A stretch of 64,000 bases of DNA from Olegusella massiliensis (GTDB lineage Bacteria; Actinomycetota; Coriobacteriia; Coriobacteriales; Atopobiaceae), in contig NZ_FLLS01000002.1 in assembly GCF_900078545.1 (NCBI RefSeq), positions 186,001-250,000 of the forward strand. Direction: 5' to 3'. Each line of letters starts with the position of its first letter. The first letter of the stretch is position 1. A model generated the notes under the pieces. That model was given only the letters and a program-made list of their open reading frames with translations. It did not search any database and was not told where the DNA came from. Shown here piece by piece: positions 44,670 through 53,487 of this stretch. The translations under genes and the position numbers were made by a program.

Positions 44670-45629
44670 TTATGAAAGCTTAGCTATCCAAGCCTCCACC
44701 TCTGCAAGCTTTGGATAACCCTCCCCTTCACGAGTTGTCATCGTACCTGGACGAGTAACTTTGTAGGCTGCATATTTGCTTGCCCACTCGCTTGCCTCTT
44801 TGAGACTCTTGCCATTTGCTAATCCGGCAGCTGTTGCGGCTAAATAGCCATCGCCTGCACCAATGGTGTAGACCGCTTCTACCTTTGTTCCCTTAACGAA
44901 GAAATACTCATCGCCATCAAGAATTGCCGAGCCTTCTGGCCCGCAAGTCATAATTACTCCCTGGCAACCCTGAGTCTCTGCAATCTTACGAAGCAACTCT
45001 TCATGAGCAATCTCTGCATCCTCTGAAAGGTTGCAGAGCACCTTTGCTTCGATATCGTTCACAACTAGGTAGTCGATATAAGATAGGTCACCCATTGACT
45101 CAGAAGGGAGTGGCGAGGCATTGCAGAAAGTCGTCATGCCAAACTCTTCTTTAGCAATACGAGCTCCAAGCAAAGACTTTTTAAAGGGCATGCCGAAGCC
45201 AGTGATAAAAATTTTTGCAGACTTCATCGCACAAATCGCGTCGCGAATCTCATCCTCGGTTAAAGCTTTGCAAGCAGAGTCACCATCGACAATGGTATTG
45301 AGGTTGTCATCGTCAACCATTATCAAGCCGGTACCCGTCGATACGCTATGGTCACGATACATGAAGGTAGTATCAACTCCTGCAGCGCTCATCCATGCAT
45401 CGCCCATGTCACCCCAGGGATCATAGCCAACTTTACCGATATATCCAGTTGGCACTCCTAGGCGTCCCAATGCAACCGAAACAGTAGCACCCTTACCGCC
45501 GTCTTCCTCAACGTGCCAATCCCATGCTTCCATAGTCTCTCCCCTACGGGGCAAGCGATGAATTCTGCACACCTGTCCTACTCCGTGAGAATTCATTACA
45601 ATAACTTTTACGCTGTGCTCTTTAGACAT
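44670..45629 (-). CDS. PfkB/ribokinase-type sugar kinase
   Basis: This 319-residue kinase has the ribokinase pattern EDGGKGATVSVALGRLGVPT near the N-terminus and the catalytic TIGAGDGYLAATAAG near the C-terminus. It is a clear paralogue of the kinase at 56235 (shared NSHGVGQ, GKVGxDPWGD, AGxDTTxxY, TGTGLIxV). Both are distinct from the FrlD-like pair. GGAGGAAAT precedes the ATG. It is the last gene of the operon 48662->44670. Confidence 0.9.
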   Translation of the reverse strand: MSKEHSVKVIVMNSHGVGQVCRIHRLPRRGETMEAWDWHVEEDGGKGATVSVALGRLGVPTGYIGKVGYDPWGDMGDAWMSAAGVDTTFMYRDHSVSTGTGLIMVDDDNLNTIVDGDSACKALTEDEIRDAICAMKSAKIFITGFGMPFKKSLLGARIAKEEFGMTTFCNASPLPSESMGDLSYIDYLVVNDIEAKVLCNLSEDAEIAHEELLRKIAETQGCQGVIMTCGPEGSAILDGDEYFFVKGTKVEAVYTIGAGDGYLAATAAGLANGKSLKEASEWASKYAAYKVTRPGTMTTREGEGYPKLAEVEAWIAKLS

Positions 45630-45666
45630 ACCATTTCCTCCAAAGTAGAAATCGAATTACCCTAAA

Positions 45667-46506
45667 CTATTCAGCTTCCAACAGTCCTCTAATAACCTCA
45701 ATTCCTCGTTCAGCAGAGAAATCGGGCTCGTTCCCATACCTACTGAAGAGTTCGAGTGCAAGATATCCGTCATAGTTAACCTGTTTTAGATAAGAGACAA
45801 TGCGAGGCCAATCCATAGCTCCATCGCCAGGGATAAGGTGATCTTCGCAGTCCGGCTCAGCATCGATGAAATGCATTTCTTTTACAGCTCCGGGCATTTT
45901 CTCCCAGTACTCACTCATCGGCTCACCACAGGTAAGTGGACAGGCAAGGTCCAAAACTACCTTGAGAGCCTCATTGTCCACCTGGTCTAAATAGTACTTA
46001 ACGTCGTCAGACGTGCAGCAAAGACGACCTTCAAAAGGAGTCACTGGCTCAAGAATAACAGTCTCCTCAAGGCTAGCCGCATGGTCCGCCAAGACCTTTA
46101 GATCCTCAACTACCTGGCTCTTCAAAGCTTCACGGTCCATTCCGAACCCAGGCATATTAATTGCAAACATAACCATCGGAGCTTCTATAGCTTTTGCCGC
46201 ATCAATCGTTGACAGGAAGTACTTCATCGAAATCTCGTTGAGCTCTTTTTCCCTATATACGAAGCTATGAGGTGATCCGGTATTTTCCGGAACATAGCTC
46301 ACGATGGGCATCTGATACTTCTGAACCATATCAAGAATGGCTTTTGAGCCTCCGTTTACTCCACCGAGGATATCTGGCGCATAAGCATGCGGCCTAAATC
46401 CACCAATGTCTATCCCGTCATAGCCACAACGTGCTGCTGCTGCAAAGCAACGCTCCAGCGGCCAACTTGAAAAACCTGTTGAAAAAAGTGACACTTTCAT
46501 GCTCAT
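45667..46506 (-). CDS. Sugar phosphate isomerase/epimerase, FrlC-like paralogue
   Basis: This 279-residue TIM barrel of the AP-endonuclease-2 family retains FrlC-type segments (SLFSTGFSSWPLERCF, GIDIGGFRPHAYAPDI, VSYVPENTGSPHSF, EPVTPFEGRL, HFIDAEPD). The metal ligands (Glu in LEPVTP, Asp in VLDLACP, His in MHFID, Glu in ALELFSR) appear intact. It probably epimerises a sugar or sugar-amine different from that of the 41640 enzyme. GGGAGATT precedes the ATG. Confidence 0.86.
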   Translation of the reverse strand: MSMKVSLFSTGFSSWPLERCFAAAARCGYDGIDIGGFRPHAYAPDILGGVNGGSKAILDMVQKYQMPIVSYVPENTGSPHSFVYREKELNEISMKYFLSTIDAAKAIEAPMVMFAINMPGFGMDREALKSQVVEDLKVLADHAASLEETVILEPVTPFEGRLCCTSDDVKYYLDQVDNEALKVVLDLACPLTCGEPMSEYWEKMPGAVKEMHFIDAEPDCEDHLIPGDGAMDWPRIVSYLKQVNYDGYLALELFSRYGNEPDFSAERGIEVIRGLLEAE

Positions 46507-46537
46507 ATAGCATCAATCTCCCTGACAAGTTCAAGAA

Positions 46538-47635
46538 TTAGTTGTTGAGAATCTTCGCTATCTTTTCCTCTACCTTTTGAAGCTCTGTTCCTTCAACTTT
46601 CCCGAAGCGCCAGCAAATCAAATCGCTCTCGCCACTTTCTAGCGTGTTGAAGTGACCATGAGACCTCTGGTATGCAGAACTTCTATTTGTTCCAGTAGAA
46701 GGTAGAGCGATACCTACACCGTCTTCGTCACCAGTTCTGCAGAACCAACGCAGGGCATAGGGAGCATAGGTCATATCCCAGCTCACATAGAAGCCATCGC
46801 CATCAGGCCTTTCCATAAGTGCGTGAGCCCAACCGTCAGAGTCGGCTTCGTATTTATAGTTGATGCACATCTCAGGGTCGAAAACCTGATTTTCAGAATC
46901 AAGTACGTCCGCGATCGTTGGGTCAGCAACCAGCTTTTTCCCGTATTCAAAAATCTTCTGGGCACGAGGAGATCCGTCTCCTTCGTCTGGCGCAGAGACC
47001 TGTATGTGCTCGCTATCAGTAGGACATGAATAGACAAAGCGGGAACCATCGCACCCAAGCCAATTCATATGGCAAAGCCATAGATATTCAAGAGGGCTAT
47101 GACGGCGATTCTCGATGCGAGCTGACATTTCTACCATCGTAGATGATTCATACAGCTTAAGCTCGGGGTTATAAGCCCAGTGTAATTCCTGACTATTGCG
47201 GAACACATAGCTGCCGCCTACAGACAAATATTTGCCAGCTTCATCAGTTCCAATGCCAATATATACATCATCAAATACCGCAAACGGCAAGACATCATGC
47301 ATGGGATAATCTGCTTCGCCGGCTTCTGGACCATTGATATTATTTAGGCCGCAGTGGTAAAGGAAGCCTCCGTAGTTATCCCCAAACTTTGTAGTAGCGA
47401 GCGGCTCTTCAAACATGGACTTTTGTGAGACGTCTTTGCCATCAAAGCAAAGTTGCCAAATCTGCATTCCCATATAGGGCAATACAACCATGCTTGAACG
47501 TGAATTCGAAATCTTCAGTCCATCAACTCCTGATTTGAAGCGAATTGCGGAGACAGAAAGTTCTCCATCTCGAAGCACTTCAAAGGGAAGATCGCCAAAC
47601 ATTTTTGGATTTATATTGACTTTCGTAAAAGACAT
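46538..47635 (-). CDS. DUF4432/aldose-epimerase-like protein
   Basis: This 365-residue protein has the galactose-mutarotase-like beta-sandwich pattern: SSMVVLPYMGMQIWQL early, HDVLPFAVFDDVYIGI, and HMNWLGCDGSRFVYSC in the middle. These fit the DUF4432 family found in sugar catabolic operons. A mutarotase or isomerase role is likely but unproved. The ATG at 47635 is chosen because GGGAGGG precedes it and the 50 residues upstream are not family-like. It follows the lyase gene across a hairpin. Confidence 0.8.
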   Translation of the reverse strand: MSFTKVNINPKMFGDLPFEVLRDGELSVSAIRFKSGVDGLKISNSRSSMVVLPYMGMQIWQLCFDGKDVSQKSMFEEPLATTKFGDNYGGFLYHCGLNNINGPEAGEADYPMHDVLPFAVFDDVYIGIGTDEAGKYLSVGGSYVFRNSQELHWAYNPELKLYESSTMVEMSARIENRRHSPLEYLWLCHMNWLGCDGSRFVYSCPTDSEHIQVSAPDEGDGSPRAQKIFEYGKKLVADPTIADVLDSENQVFDPEMCINYKYEADSDGWAHALMERPDGDGFYVSWDMTYAPYALRWFCRTGDEDGVGIALPSTGTNRSSAYQRSHGHFNTLESGESDLICWRFGKVEGTELQKVEEKIAKILNN

Positions 47636-47658
47636 TATCCCTCCCAGATAATCTATAC

Positions 47659-47693
47659 AAAGCAGCCGTCCCAAGAGTTGAGACGGCTGCTTT
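47659..47693. other. Intercistronic hairpin between the lyase-like and DUF4432 genes
   Basis: A perfect stem of about 12 bp (AAAGCAGCCGTC/GACGGCTGCTTT) lies in the 64-base gap between two genes of one operon. On the minus strand it lacks a T-run, so it may be a processing or stability element rather than a terminator. Confidence 0.65.
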
Positions 47694-47699
47694 AGTTTT

Positions 47700-48662
47700 C
47701 TATCGGAAGTCAGCTTTTCCTGCCATTTGGGCATCAATCTCAGTTGGTTGAATCGCATCGCCAAGGCTCTTGTAGCCAAATTCAACCATCAGCTCATCCA
47801 TCTCTTGCTTCACTTCAAATGGGACCCAATCTTGCTTGGCGCCCATACGGGAAACGGTAGGTTTCCCAAAGCCATACTGCATAGCCCAATTCCAACCTGC
47901 ATTAAATGGCGTCTTTTTAACGACGTTGCGAATCCGGAGCACCTTTTGCTGTGCCTCAATGCAGCCCTTCCAATCACCTGCGCGACCCTTCTCAACAATT
48001 TCAATCATTTCACGTGGGAAAGGTACTGCCATAAAGGAAACGCAGCCAACAGCACCCAGCAAAACCATGATACCGTCGAACCCGTCGCAGCCACCTAGGA
48101 AGTCAAAGCTTTCCGGGTCAATGCGCAAAACACACTGCTGGAAATTCACAACATTGGTTGAAGCATCTTTGAATCCGCGCAGATTCTTATGCTCATTAGC
48201 CAATTTTGCAAGTGTGTCAGGGGCAAACAAAACAGCTTGCTCAACACAGTTATAGATGTAAACGGGACGCTTTGCATAGTCAATCAGCTCTGCAGACCAA
48301 TCATAAAGAGCCTCTTGAGAGAATTTAAAGAAAGGAGGAGCGGTAATGCAATAGCAGTCAGCCAGGCCTGTCTCTTCATATGCATCAATGAGGCGCTTGT
48401 TGGCACGTACGTCGTTCTCAAAGGAGCAGGCCATAATTTTTGCTTTGCCCTGTGCAGCCTCATGGACGGCTTTTAGGACCTCAATTTTTTCGTCAAAGCT
48501 CAGTTCGTGAGACTCGCCCGCATAGCCATTAACAAAGAAGGCCTTGATTCCGCATTCAACCTGCCATGCAATCATATCGTGCAAATAAGGAAAATCTATT
48601 TCTCCCTCAGTTGTGAATGGTGTACAAATTTCCGTTAATACACCCTCTATAAAATGACCCAT
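47700..48662 (-). CDS. DapA/NanA-family class I aldolase-lyase
   Basis: This 320-residue TIM barrel has the family's Schiff-base Lys in LRGFKDAS and a Tyr in VYIYNC. The YNxP motif of DapA and NanA is altered (YNCVEQ), so it is neither a standard dihydropicolinate synthase nor a sialate lyase. Related enzymes cleave 2-keto-3-deoxy sugar acids. The ATG at 48662 has GGGAGGTAG upstream. It is the first gene of a four-gene operon with DUF4432, epimerase and kinase. Confidence 0.86.
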   Translation of the reverse strand: MGHFIEGVLTEICTPFTTEGEIDFPYLHDMIAWQVECGIKAFFVNGYAGESHELSFDEKIEVLKAVHEAAQGKAKIMACSFENDVRANKRLIDAYEETGLADCYCITAPPFFKFSQEALYDWSAELIDYAKRPVYIYNCVEQAVLFAPDTLAKLANEHKNLRGFKDASTNVVNFQQCVLRIDPESFDFLGGCDGFDGIMVLLGAVGCVSFMAVPFPREMIEIVEKGRAGDWKGCIEAQQKVLRIRNVVKKTPFNAGWNWAMQYGFGKPTVSRMGAKQDWVPFEVKQEMDELMVEFGYKSLGDAIQPTEIDAQMAGKADFR

Positions 48663-48727
48663 TACTACCTCCCTGTTGCCCGTTAACTCACTTGGTAAGA
48701 GTTTTACATACAACTTATTCCTTACTC

Positions 48728-48738
48728 TATACCAATAA
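48728..48738 (-). promoter_or_regulatory. TTATTGGTATA motif upstream of the lyase operon
   Basis: Read on the minus strand this is identical to the 11-mer before frlD at 43553. It lies about 66 bases before the 48662 start. Confidence 0.6.
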
Positions 48739-48752
48739 GCACTACGATAACA

Positions 48753-48762
48753 TTGCATGCAA
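48753..48762. promoter_or_regulatory. Palindrome TTGCATGCAA
   Basis: This perfect 10-bp palindrome is nearer the minus-strand operon. It differs from TTGTATACAA at 48836 only at the central symmetric positions. Confidence 0.45.
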
Positions 48763-48823
48763 CCCTAAATTTATTTTTCACGGCGGAAGGTAGTTAGTAC
48801 AAGGTAGATGGTAATGAACAGGA

Positions 48824-48861
48824 ATTCTCTAAGTTTTGTATACAATTCCTTTCAAGAGAAT
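48824..48861. promoter_or_regulatory. Nested palindromes around TTGTATACAA
   Basis: TTGTATACAA (48836-48845) is a perfect palindrome of the type bound by GntR/HutC proteins. It sits inside a wider inverted repeat ATTCTCT/AGAGAAT. Confidence 0.5.
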
Positions 48862-49034
48862 CATGAACTGTATTTAGAGTCTCCTCCATAATTGAGCAGC
48901 CTTTGAGGAAGCAAAATATAGTCATTCCTATAAAAAATTGATAACTTAATCGAATAATCAAACAGATATGTTGCTATAAATATTAGACTTCTAAGTATTA
49001 CTTAAAGCTGTTTGGCCTATTTTGGGGGATATAT

Positions 49035-50093
49035 ATGGAGGACATGAATCCAATTCTTCGCAATATCTACGAGCAACCCGATGAGCTCACAAAGGTTCTA
49101 GATAATGTGAGTGGTCCACAACTAGATACGGCTCTTAAGATTTCAAAGCTTATTCAAGTTTCGCATGAAGTCATACTTACTTCCATGGGAAGCGCCTTAT
49201 ATTCCCTCATGCCAATGTACGAAGCTCTAATCGCAAAGGGCATACGTAATGTTCGTCTCGTAGAAACTGCAGAACTGCTTCATCACCCAGAGCGAGCACC
49301 AAAAGATGCATTCTACTTACTCATGAGCAGGTCTGGAGAAAGTCGCGAGGTTGCAGACTTTTCGGTTTGGCTCCATGACAATGGATATCTTTCAGCGTGT
49401 ATAACAATGACTCCCGATTCGACCATGGCAAAGAACTGCGCCATTTCCCTACGGGATATAGCCAGCTACGACCAAATCGTCTGCATAAAGGCTTATAGCT
49501 CTATGGCCCTATGCGGTCTTGTACTTGTTGAGCTGCTTGAAAATGCTAGCTTTGATAAAAAGAAGGCAGAGACCCTCCATGCCGCCTTTGCCTGGATGCA
49601 AGCTCATAAAGAGGAAATTCTCAGCCAATTCGAATCCATTGATTTCTTGGCACGCGCAGATAGTTTTTACCTCATCTCTCGCGATGAGGGTATTAACATG
49701 ATGAGGAGTGCGTCGCTTTGGATTGAAGAAACTGCAAAGATACCTGCAAATGTTATGTCGATAGACAACCTTTACCATGGACCCATGGAGCTCATCAGAG
49801 CACAAAAAATAACAAAATCAAAAACTGTACCCATACTTCTAGATATATTTCCTGATAGTCGCTCCGAGATGATTTGGAATTATATTCAGGAGGCAACCTC
49901 AGATTCGATATATGTTGGAACAAATTCAAATGCTAAATCTGGCTTCTCTTTCATTTTGCCTGATCTTAAGCTCGATGGACCATGGATGATGCTCGTTGAG
50001 GCAATGTATTTCCAGATTCTTAGTTACCAATTAGCGCTAGTTAATGGCATCGAACCCGGCATGTTCTTTGAAGATGGGTGGATTGTACTGTGA
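49035..50093 (+). CDS. SIS-domain sugar isomerase/deglycase-like protein
   Basis: This 352-residue double-SIS protein is of the GlmS-isomerase/AgaS/FrlB group. The first SIS motif is LTSMGSALYS, then LLMSRSGESREVAD, and the second domain has DNLYHGPMELI, the usual position of catalytic Glu/His residues. It could be an aldose-ketose isomerase, a deaminase or a deglycase. GGGGGAT precedes the ATG. It heads the plus-strand operon SIS-ROK-SIS. Confidence 0.86.
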   Translation: MEDMNPILRNIYEQPDELTKVLDNVSGPQLDTALKISKLIQVSHEVILTSMGSALYSLMPMYEALIAKGIRNVRLVETAELLHHPERAPKDAFYLLMSRSGESREVADFSVWLHDNGYLSACITMTPDSTMAKNCAISLRDIASYDQIVCIKAYSSMALCGLVLVELLENASFDKKKAETLHAAFAWMQAHKEEILSQFESIDFLARADSFYLISRDEGINMMRSASLWIEETAKIPANVMSIDNLYHGPMELIRAQKITKSKTVPILLDIFPDSRSEMIWNYIQEATSDSIYVGTNSNAKSGFSFILPDLKLDGPWMMLVEAMYFQILSYQLALVNGIEPGMFFEDGWIVL

Positions 50094-51025
50094 GCACGCT
50101 ACAAAAACATACACAAAAATTAGTAGCAGGCATTGATATCGGTGGGACGAGAACTAAATGCGGATTGATTAATTCTTCTGATGGCTCTCTTCTCGATATG
50201 AAGGTTTTTCCTACTGAGCATGTTTCTGAACAGCGCTTTTTTGACGATATCGCCACTGTACTCTCCTCATTCAATAGAAGTACGAGAGACGTCCGGGCAG
50301 CGGGCGTTTCAATCGGATCGTACGTCTTTTCAGATGGAAGCATCGATGGACTTTCCTCAATGGTTCCATTCCTGACTCATGGCTATCCTCTAAAAACTAA
50401 ATTTGAGGAAGCTCTTGGTATGCCAGTTCAAATAGATAACGATGCGAGACTCATTGGACTAGCTGAAGCTCTCTATGGGGAGGGCAAGGGCTTTTCACGC
50501 GTGCTCACAATTACTATCGGAACTGGAATCGGCATTGGTCTTTGTGAAGACGGAAAGCCCTATGGAAAAGAGTCTCACATCCATCTAGCTGGTCATATTC
50601 GCGTTAGAGAAGGTGGGGAGTATCCCTGGCTAGACAGTACTCCATGTTATTGCAATATGACTGGCTGCCTGGAGTCTACTTGCTCTGGAACTGCTCTACT
50701 TGCTCACATACATCATGAGATTAGTGAGGAACTCACAGTAGAGGATATGTTCACTCTCGCGAGGCAAGGAAATAATCGGGCTCTCTCGCTTGTTAATTGG
50801 TATCTTAAGCTTCTAGCAAGAGCGCTGAATCAATATGTTTATCTCTATTGTCCTGATGTAATCGTACTCGGAGGTGGAGTTGCTCAAGGTTTAAGGCCTT
50901 ATCTTGACTCGCTTCGCTCACAACTCGTTGCTTCCGTTTACGAGGGCCAAAAAACAGAACTGCGTATAACAAAATTAAAGGAAAGTTCCGGGGTTATTGG
51001 CGCCGCTTCCCTTGTAAAAATTTAA
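50090..51025 (+). CDS. ROK family sugar kinase
   Basis: This 311-residue kinase has the phosphate loop AGIDIGGTRTKCG, the catalytic Asp in IDNDARL, TITIGTGIGIG and the zinc motif CYCNMTGCLES. ROK kinases with these motifs act on glucose, N-acetylhexosamines or similar sugars. The GTG at 50090 overlaps the upstream TGA (GTGA) and is preferred to a GTG 12 bases earlier. It is translationally coupled to the SIS gene before it and lies 11 bases before the next SIS gene. Confidence 0.9.
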   Translation: MSTLQKHTQKLVAGIDIGGTRTKCGLINSSDGSLLDMKVFPTEHVSEQRFFDDIATVLSSFNRSTRDVRAAGVSIGSYVFSDGSIDGLSSMVPFLTHGYPLKTKFEEALGMPVQIDNDARLIGLAEALYGEGKGFSRVLTITIGTGIGIGLCEDGKPYGKESHIHLAGHIRVREGGEYPWLDSTPCYCNMTGCLESTCSGTALLAHIHHEISEELTVEDMFTLARQGNNRALSLVNWYLKLLARALNQYVYLYCPDVIVLGGGVAQGLRPYLDSLRSQLVASVYEGQKTELRITKLKESSGVIGAASLVKI

Positions 51026-51036
51026 GGAGAGAGACT

Positions 51037-52128
51037 ATGGCAAAACCAACAATGTTCGATTACGTAAAGGAAACTCCCGAAATTCTACGTTCGCTCATCA
51101 ATGGAAAACCTGACATGCCTCTCGCTCAACAGTTTGCGGAGAAAAAATATTCTCACATTCGAATTGTTGCCTGTGGATCGTCCCGAAACGCAGCTGAGAT
51201 AGCTCGTCCTTTCCTTCGCCATGTCCTCAGAGTTGAAGTAAGCGTAACTGAGCCATACAGTTTTTGCGCCTATGAGCACGAACTTCCTGAGAATGAATTT
51301 TGCTTCGTAGTCTCGCAAAGCGGATATTCAACCAATGCGCTTGCAGCTCTTGATCTCATTCGCTCTTCGAATAAAAAAGCCATTGGTGTAACCGGCGATA
51401 TTCATTCTGATTTTTCAGCTGCTTCCGACGTCCTCATTGACTATGGAGTTGGAGAAGAACAGGTTGGTTATGTAACAAAAGGCGTCACATCCTTGGCAGT
51501 CTTCCTTATGTTATTCGCGCTTGACGCAGCTGTTTTAAAGAATGGAATTTCTCAAAAAGAAGTCTCGGAATACGAACAGCTTATTGAGCAAACCATCCAT
51601 AGTTTTGAACAGGTTATCGATAGCACTGCTAATGTAATTTCTAAACGTTATAAAGAGCTCTCGAGCATGGACCGTGTTTTTCTTATCGGAGCTGGGGCAA
51701 ATTACGGCATAGCGCGCGAGGGAGCTTTGAAGTTTGGCGAATGTCTTCAATTCCCTGCTATAGCCTATGAACTCGATGAGTATTTACATGGTCCAAATCT
51801 GCAACTTGATCCAAACTACACGATTTTTGTCAATGTAGTTGGAGAAATCGATCACAAGCGTGCAGAGCAAATCATTCAGGCAACTCGTCTTGTCACCGAT
51901 AAAGTTTTTGTACTTTCCGATAAAGATCTTGACGGTATGACCGACATTCTGATTGATAGCAAGCTGGACTCACTCTGCGGACCAGTTGCACTCTTGCCGT
52001 TTTACCAAATCAGCGCTTGGAAACTAACTGAAGATAAACATCTCTGGCACAAGCATCCGCTGGTTGCACAGTTTGATCATGCATTAAGCGGCAAGAGTGA
52101 GAACTACGTCGATAAAGAGGTCCTATAG
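51037..52128 (+). CDS. SIS-domain deglycase/isomerase-like protein
   Basis: This 363-residue double-SIS protein is close in form to GlmS isomerase and to fructosamine-phosphate deglycases (FrlB/GfrF/FraB). It has ACGSSRNAAEIARPF, VSQSGYSTNAL, and YELDEYLHGPNLQ in the second half, where these enzymes keep catalytic Glu and His. No glutaminase domain is present. AAGGAGAGA precedes the ATG. It ends only 13 bases from the convergent ROK gene, with no terminator between them. Confidence 0.87.
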   Translation: MAKPTMFDYVKETPEILRSLINGKPDMPLAQQFAEKKYSHIRIVACGSSRNAAEIARPFLRHVLRVEVSVTEPYSFCAYEHELPENEFCFVVSQSGYSTNALAALDLIRSSNKKAIGVTGDIHSDFSAASDVLIDYGVGEEQVGYVTKGVTSLAVFLMLFALDAAVLKNGISQKEVSEYEQLIEQTIHSFEQVIDSTANVISKRYKELSSMDRVFLIGAGANYGIAREGALKFGECLQFPAIAYELDEYLHGPNLQLDPNYTIFVNVVGEIDHKRAEQIIQATRLVTDKVFVLSDKDLDGMTDILIDSKLDSLCGPVALLPFYQISAWKLTEDKHLWHKHPLVAQFDHALSGKSENYVDKEVL

Positions 52129-52141
52129 GACTCGCGACCTT

Positions 52142-53479
52142 TTAGTGTTGCTCATCCCACAAAATAAAATTGTTTCGCTGAGCTCGTGAGATAAAAAAGT
52201 TGTCCCAAAAGCAATCAGCCATCAGGCCTTTTGCTAATGGGTCAGCTTGAGTAAGCTCATCATGCAAAACGATACAGGCAGGGTCAAGCAAGGTGCTTGC
52301 AGTAGCAAGCAGTTTTCCAAGATTGGCGTAGTAATTCTTAGGCGAGCTCTTAGCAAGGCTATCAAGACAATCGCCTTGCGGGTCTAAACCTGAGTCTATG
52401 GAAATCTGCCCAATATATCCCGCACCCGTAGGAAGCAATTGCTCACTGCTGGCACTACGCAGGGATATTTGCGTTTTCCCTTTTAAGCGAGAAACATGGA
52501 GCTTAATTTTTTCTTGAGTATTTATGCATTTCTCAGCTTCGTGTAGTTGAATCCCTCGACGCGCGCATGCTGCAGCGCCTAAAAATGCGCTTTCATATCC
52601 CAAAGGAGTTGAAACAACATCTGGATGCGCCAAATAGACAGGTATCTTTTGCATCTCGGATTCAAGAGGAGCTCTATAGTAGTCGTAAAGCAGAGCAACG
52701 CCACCGCCGAGCACAATACGCTGAGGGCCGAGAATAATAGCAGCTTGCGCCAATGCCTTTCCAAGGTATATTCCCTCGCGGCGAAATGTCTCATGAGCAG
52801 CACAGTCTCCTGCGTCAGCCCTTTGAGAAATTTCTAGCGCTCCAAAGTCTCCAGAAGGAACTATTCCCCCGAGCTCCTCATAAGTCCTAACCATTCCTTT
52901 TGTTGAGCAATACGCCTCTAGGCGCCCGTATGCATTACCTGAGATATCTGGTCTCGCTACTGAGCTTATAGCGGAAAGACCAATTTCCCCGGAAAGTAGG
53001 TGGGAGCCATAGTACAAATTATTTTTTATAAATGTGCCGCCCCCTATGCCAGAACTGATTGTGACGTAGAAGAAATCTTTCAAATTTTTTCCTGCACCAA
53101 ACATTGACTCAGCAAGTGCACAGGCATTGCAGTCATTATCACCAAAAAAAGGAATATTTAGCGCTTGGGACAGCTCCGCACAAACATCTAAATTCCTTAC
53201 GACAGGATTATCAGAATCAATCCAAAGACCCGAGGTAGGATTAGTAAAACCCGGGATTGTAATTCCGCCTGCAATGATGTCGTGAACAATTTCTGGATGC
53301 CTCTGTAGGTCATCTCTAACTGATAACACAAGCTGGGGAACTATATCTTGTTGCTTAGTACTTTTCCATTCATGCCTAGTAGAAAAGAGTTTCGCTCCAT
53401 CTTGAGTGCAGACACCCGTAATATATTTTGAACCGCCAACATCAATTGCAACAATAAGAGATGATGCATCAGTATGCAT
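52142..53479 (-). CDS. ROK-family protein with an extra C-terminal domain
   Basis: This 445-residue protein is about 130 residues longer than usual ROK kinases. The ROK part (about 1-312) has VAIDVGGSKYITG, the catalytic FGDNDCNACAL and ISSGIGGGT. The zinc site is missing: GEIGH reads GEIGL and the CxCGxxGC cluster is replaced by NAYGRLEAYCSTKG. The extension (about 315-445) has no motif I recognise. There is no HTH, so it is not a NagC-type regulator. AGGGGAG precedes the ATG. It follows a SIS gene, mirroring the ROK-SIS pair on the other strand. Confidence 0.86.
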   Translation of the reverse strand: MHTDASSLIVAIDVGGSKYITGVCTQDGAKLFSTRHEWKSTKQQDIVPQLVLSVRDDLQRHPEIVHDIIAGGITIPGFTNPTSGLWIDSDNPVVRNLDVCAELSQALNIPFFGDNDCNACALAESMFGAGKNLKDFFYVTISSGIGGGTFIKNNLYYGSHLLSGEIGLSAISSVARPDISGNAYGRLEAYCSTKGMVRTYEELGGIVPSGDFGALEISQRADAGDCAAHETFRREGIYLGKALAQAAIILGPQRIVLGGGVALLYDYYRAPLESEMQKIPVYLAHPDVVSTPLGYESAFLGAAACARRGIQLHEAEKCINTQEKIKLHVSRLKGKTQISLRSASSEQLLPTGAGYIGQISIDSGLDPQGDCLDSLAKSSPKNYYANLGKLLATASTLLDPACIVLHDELTQADPLAKGLMADCFWDNFFISRAQRNNFILWDEQH

Positions 53480-53487
53480 AGACTCCC

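Larger units (their letters stand above)
48663..49034. promoter_or_regulatory. Divergent control region rich in palindromes
   Basis: These 372 bases separate the operon 48662->44670 from 49035->52128 and hold no gene. They contain TATACCAATAA at 48728-48738, the palindrome TTGCATGCAA at 48753-48762, the palindrome TTGTATACAA at 48836-48845, and an inverted repeat ATTCTCT/AGAGAAT (48824-48830 with 48855-48861) around it. The two ten-base palindromes share the form TTGyATrCAA and may be sites for one regulator. Confidence 0.6.

Noticed and set aside
47700-48758. Longer start for the lyase-like gene
   Set aside because: The ATG at 48662 has GGGAGGTAG upstream. The extra residues would cover the promoter region and the TTATTGGTATA motif.
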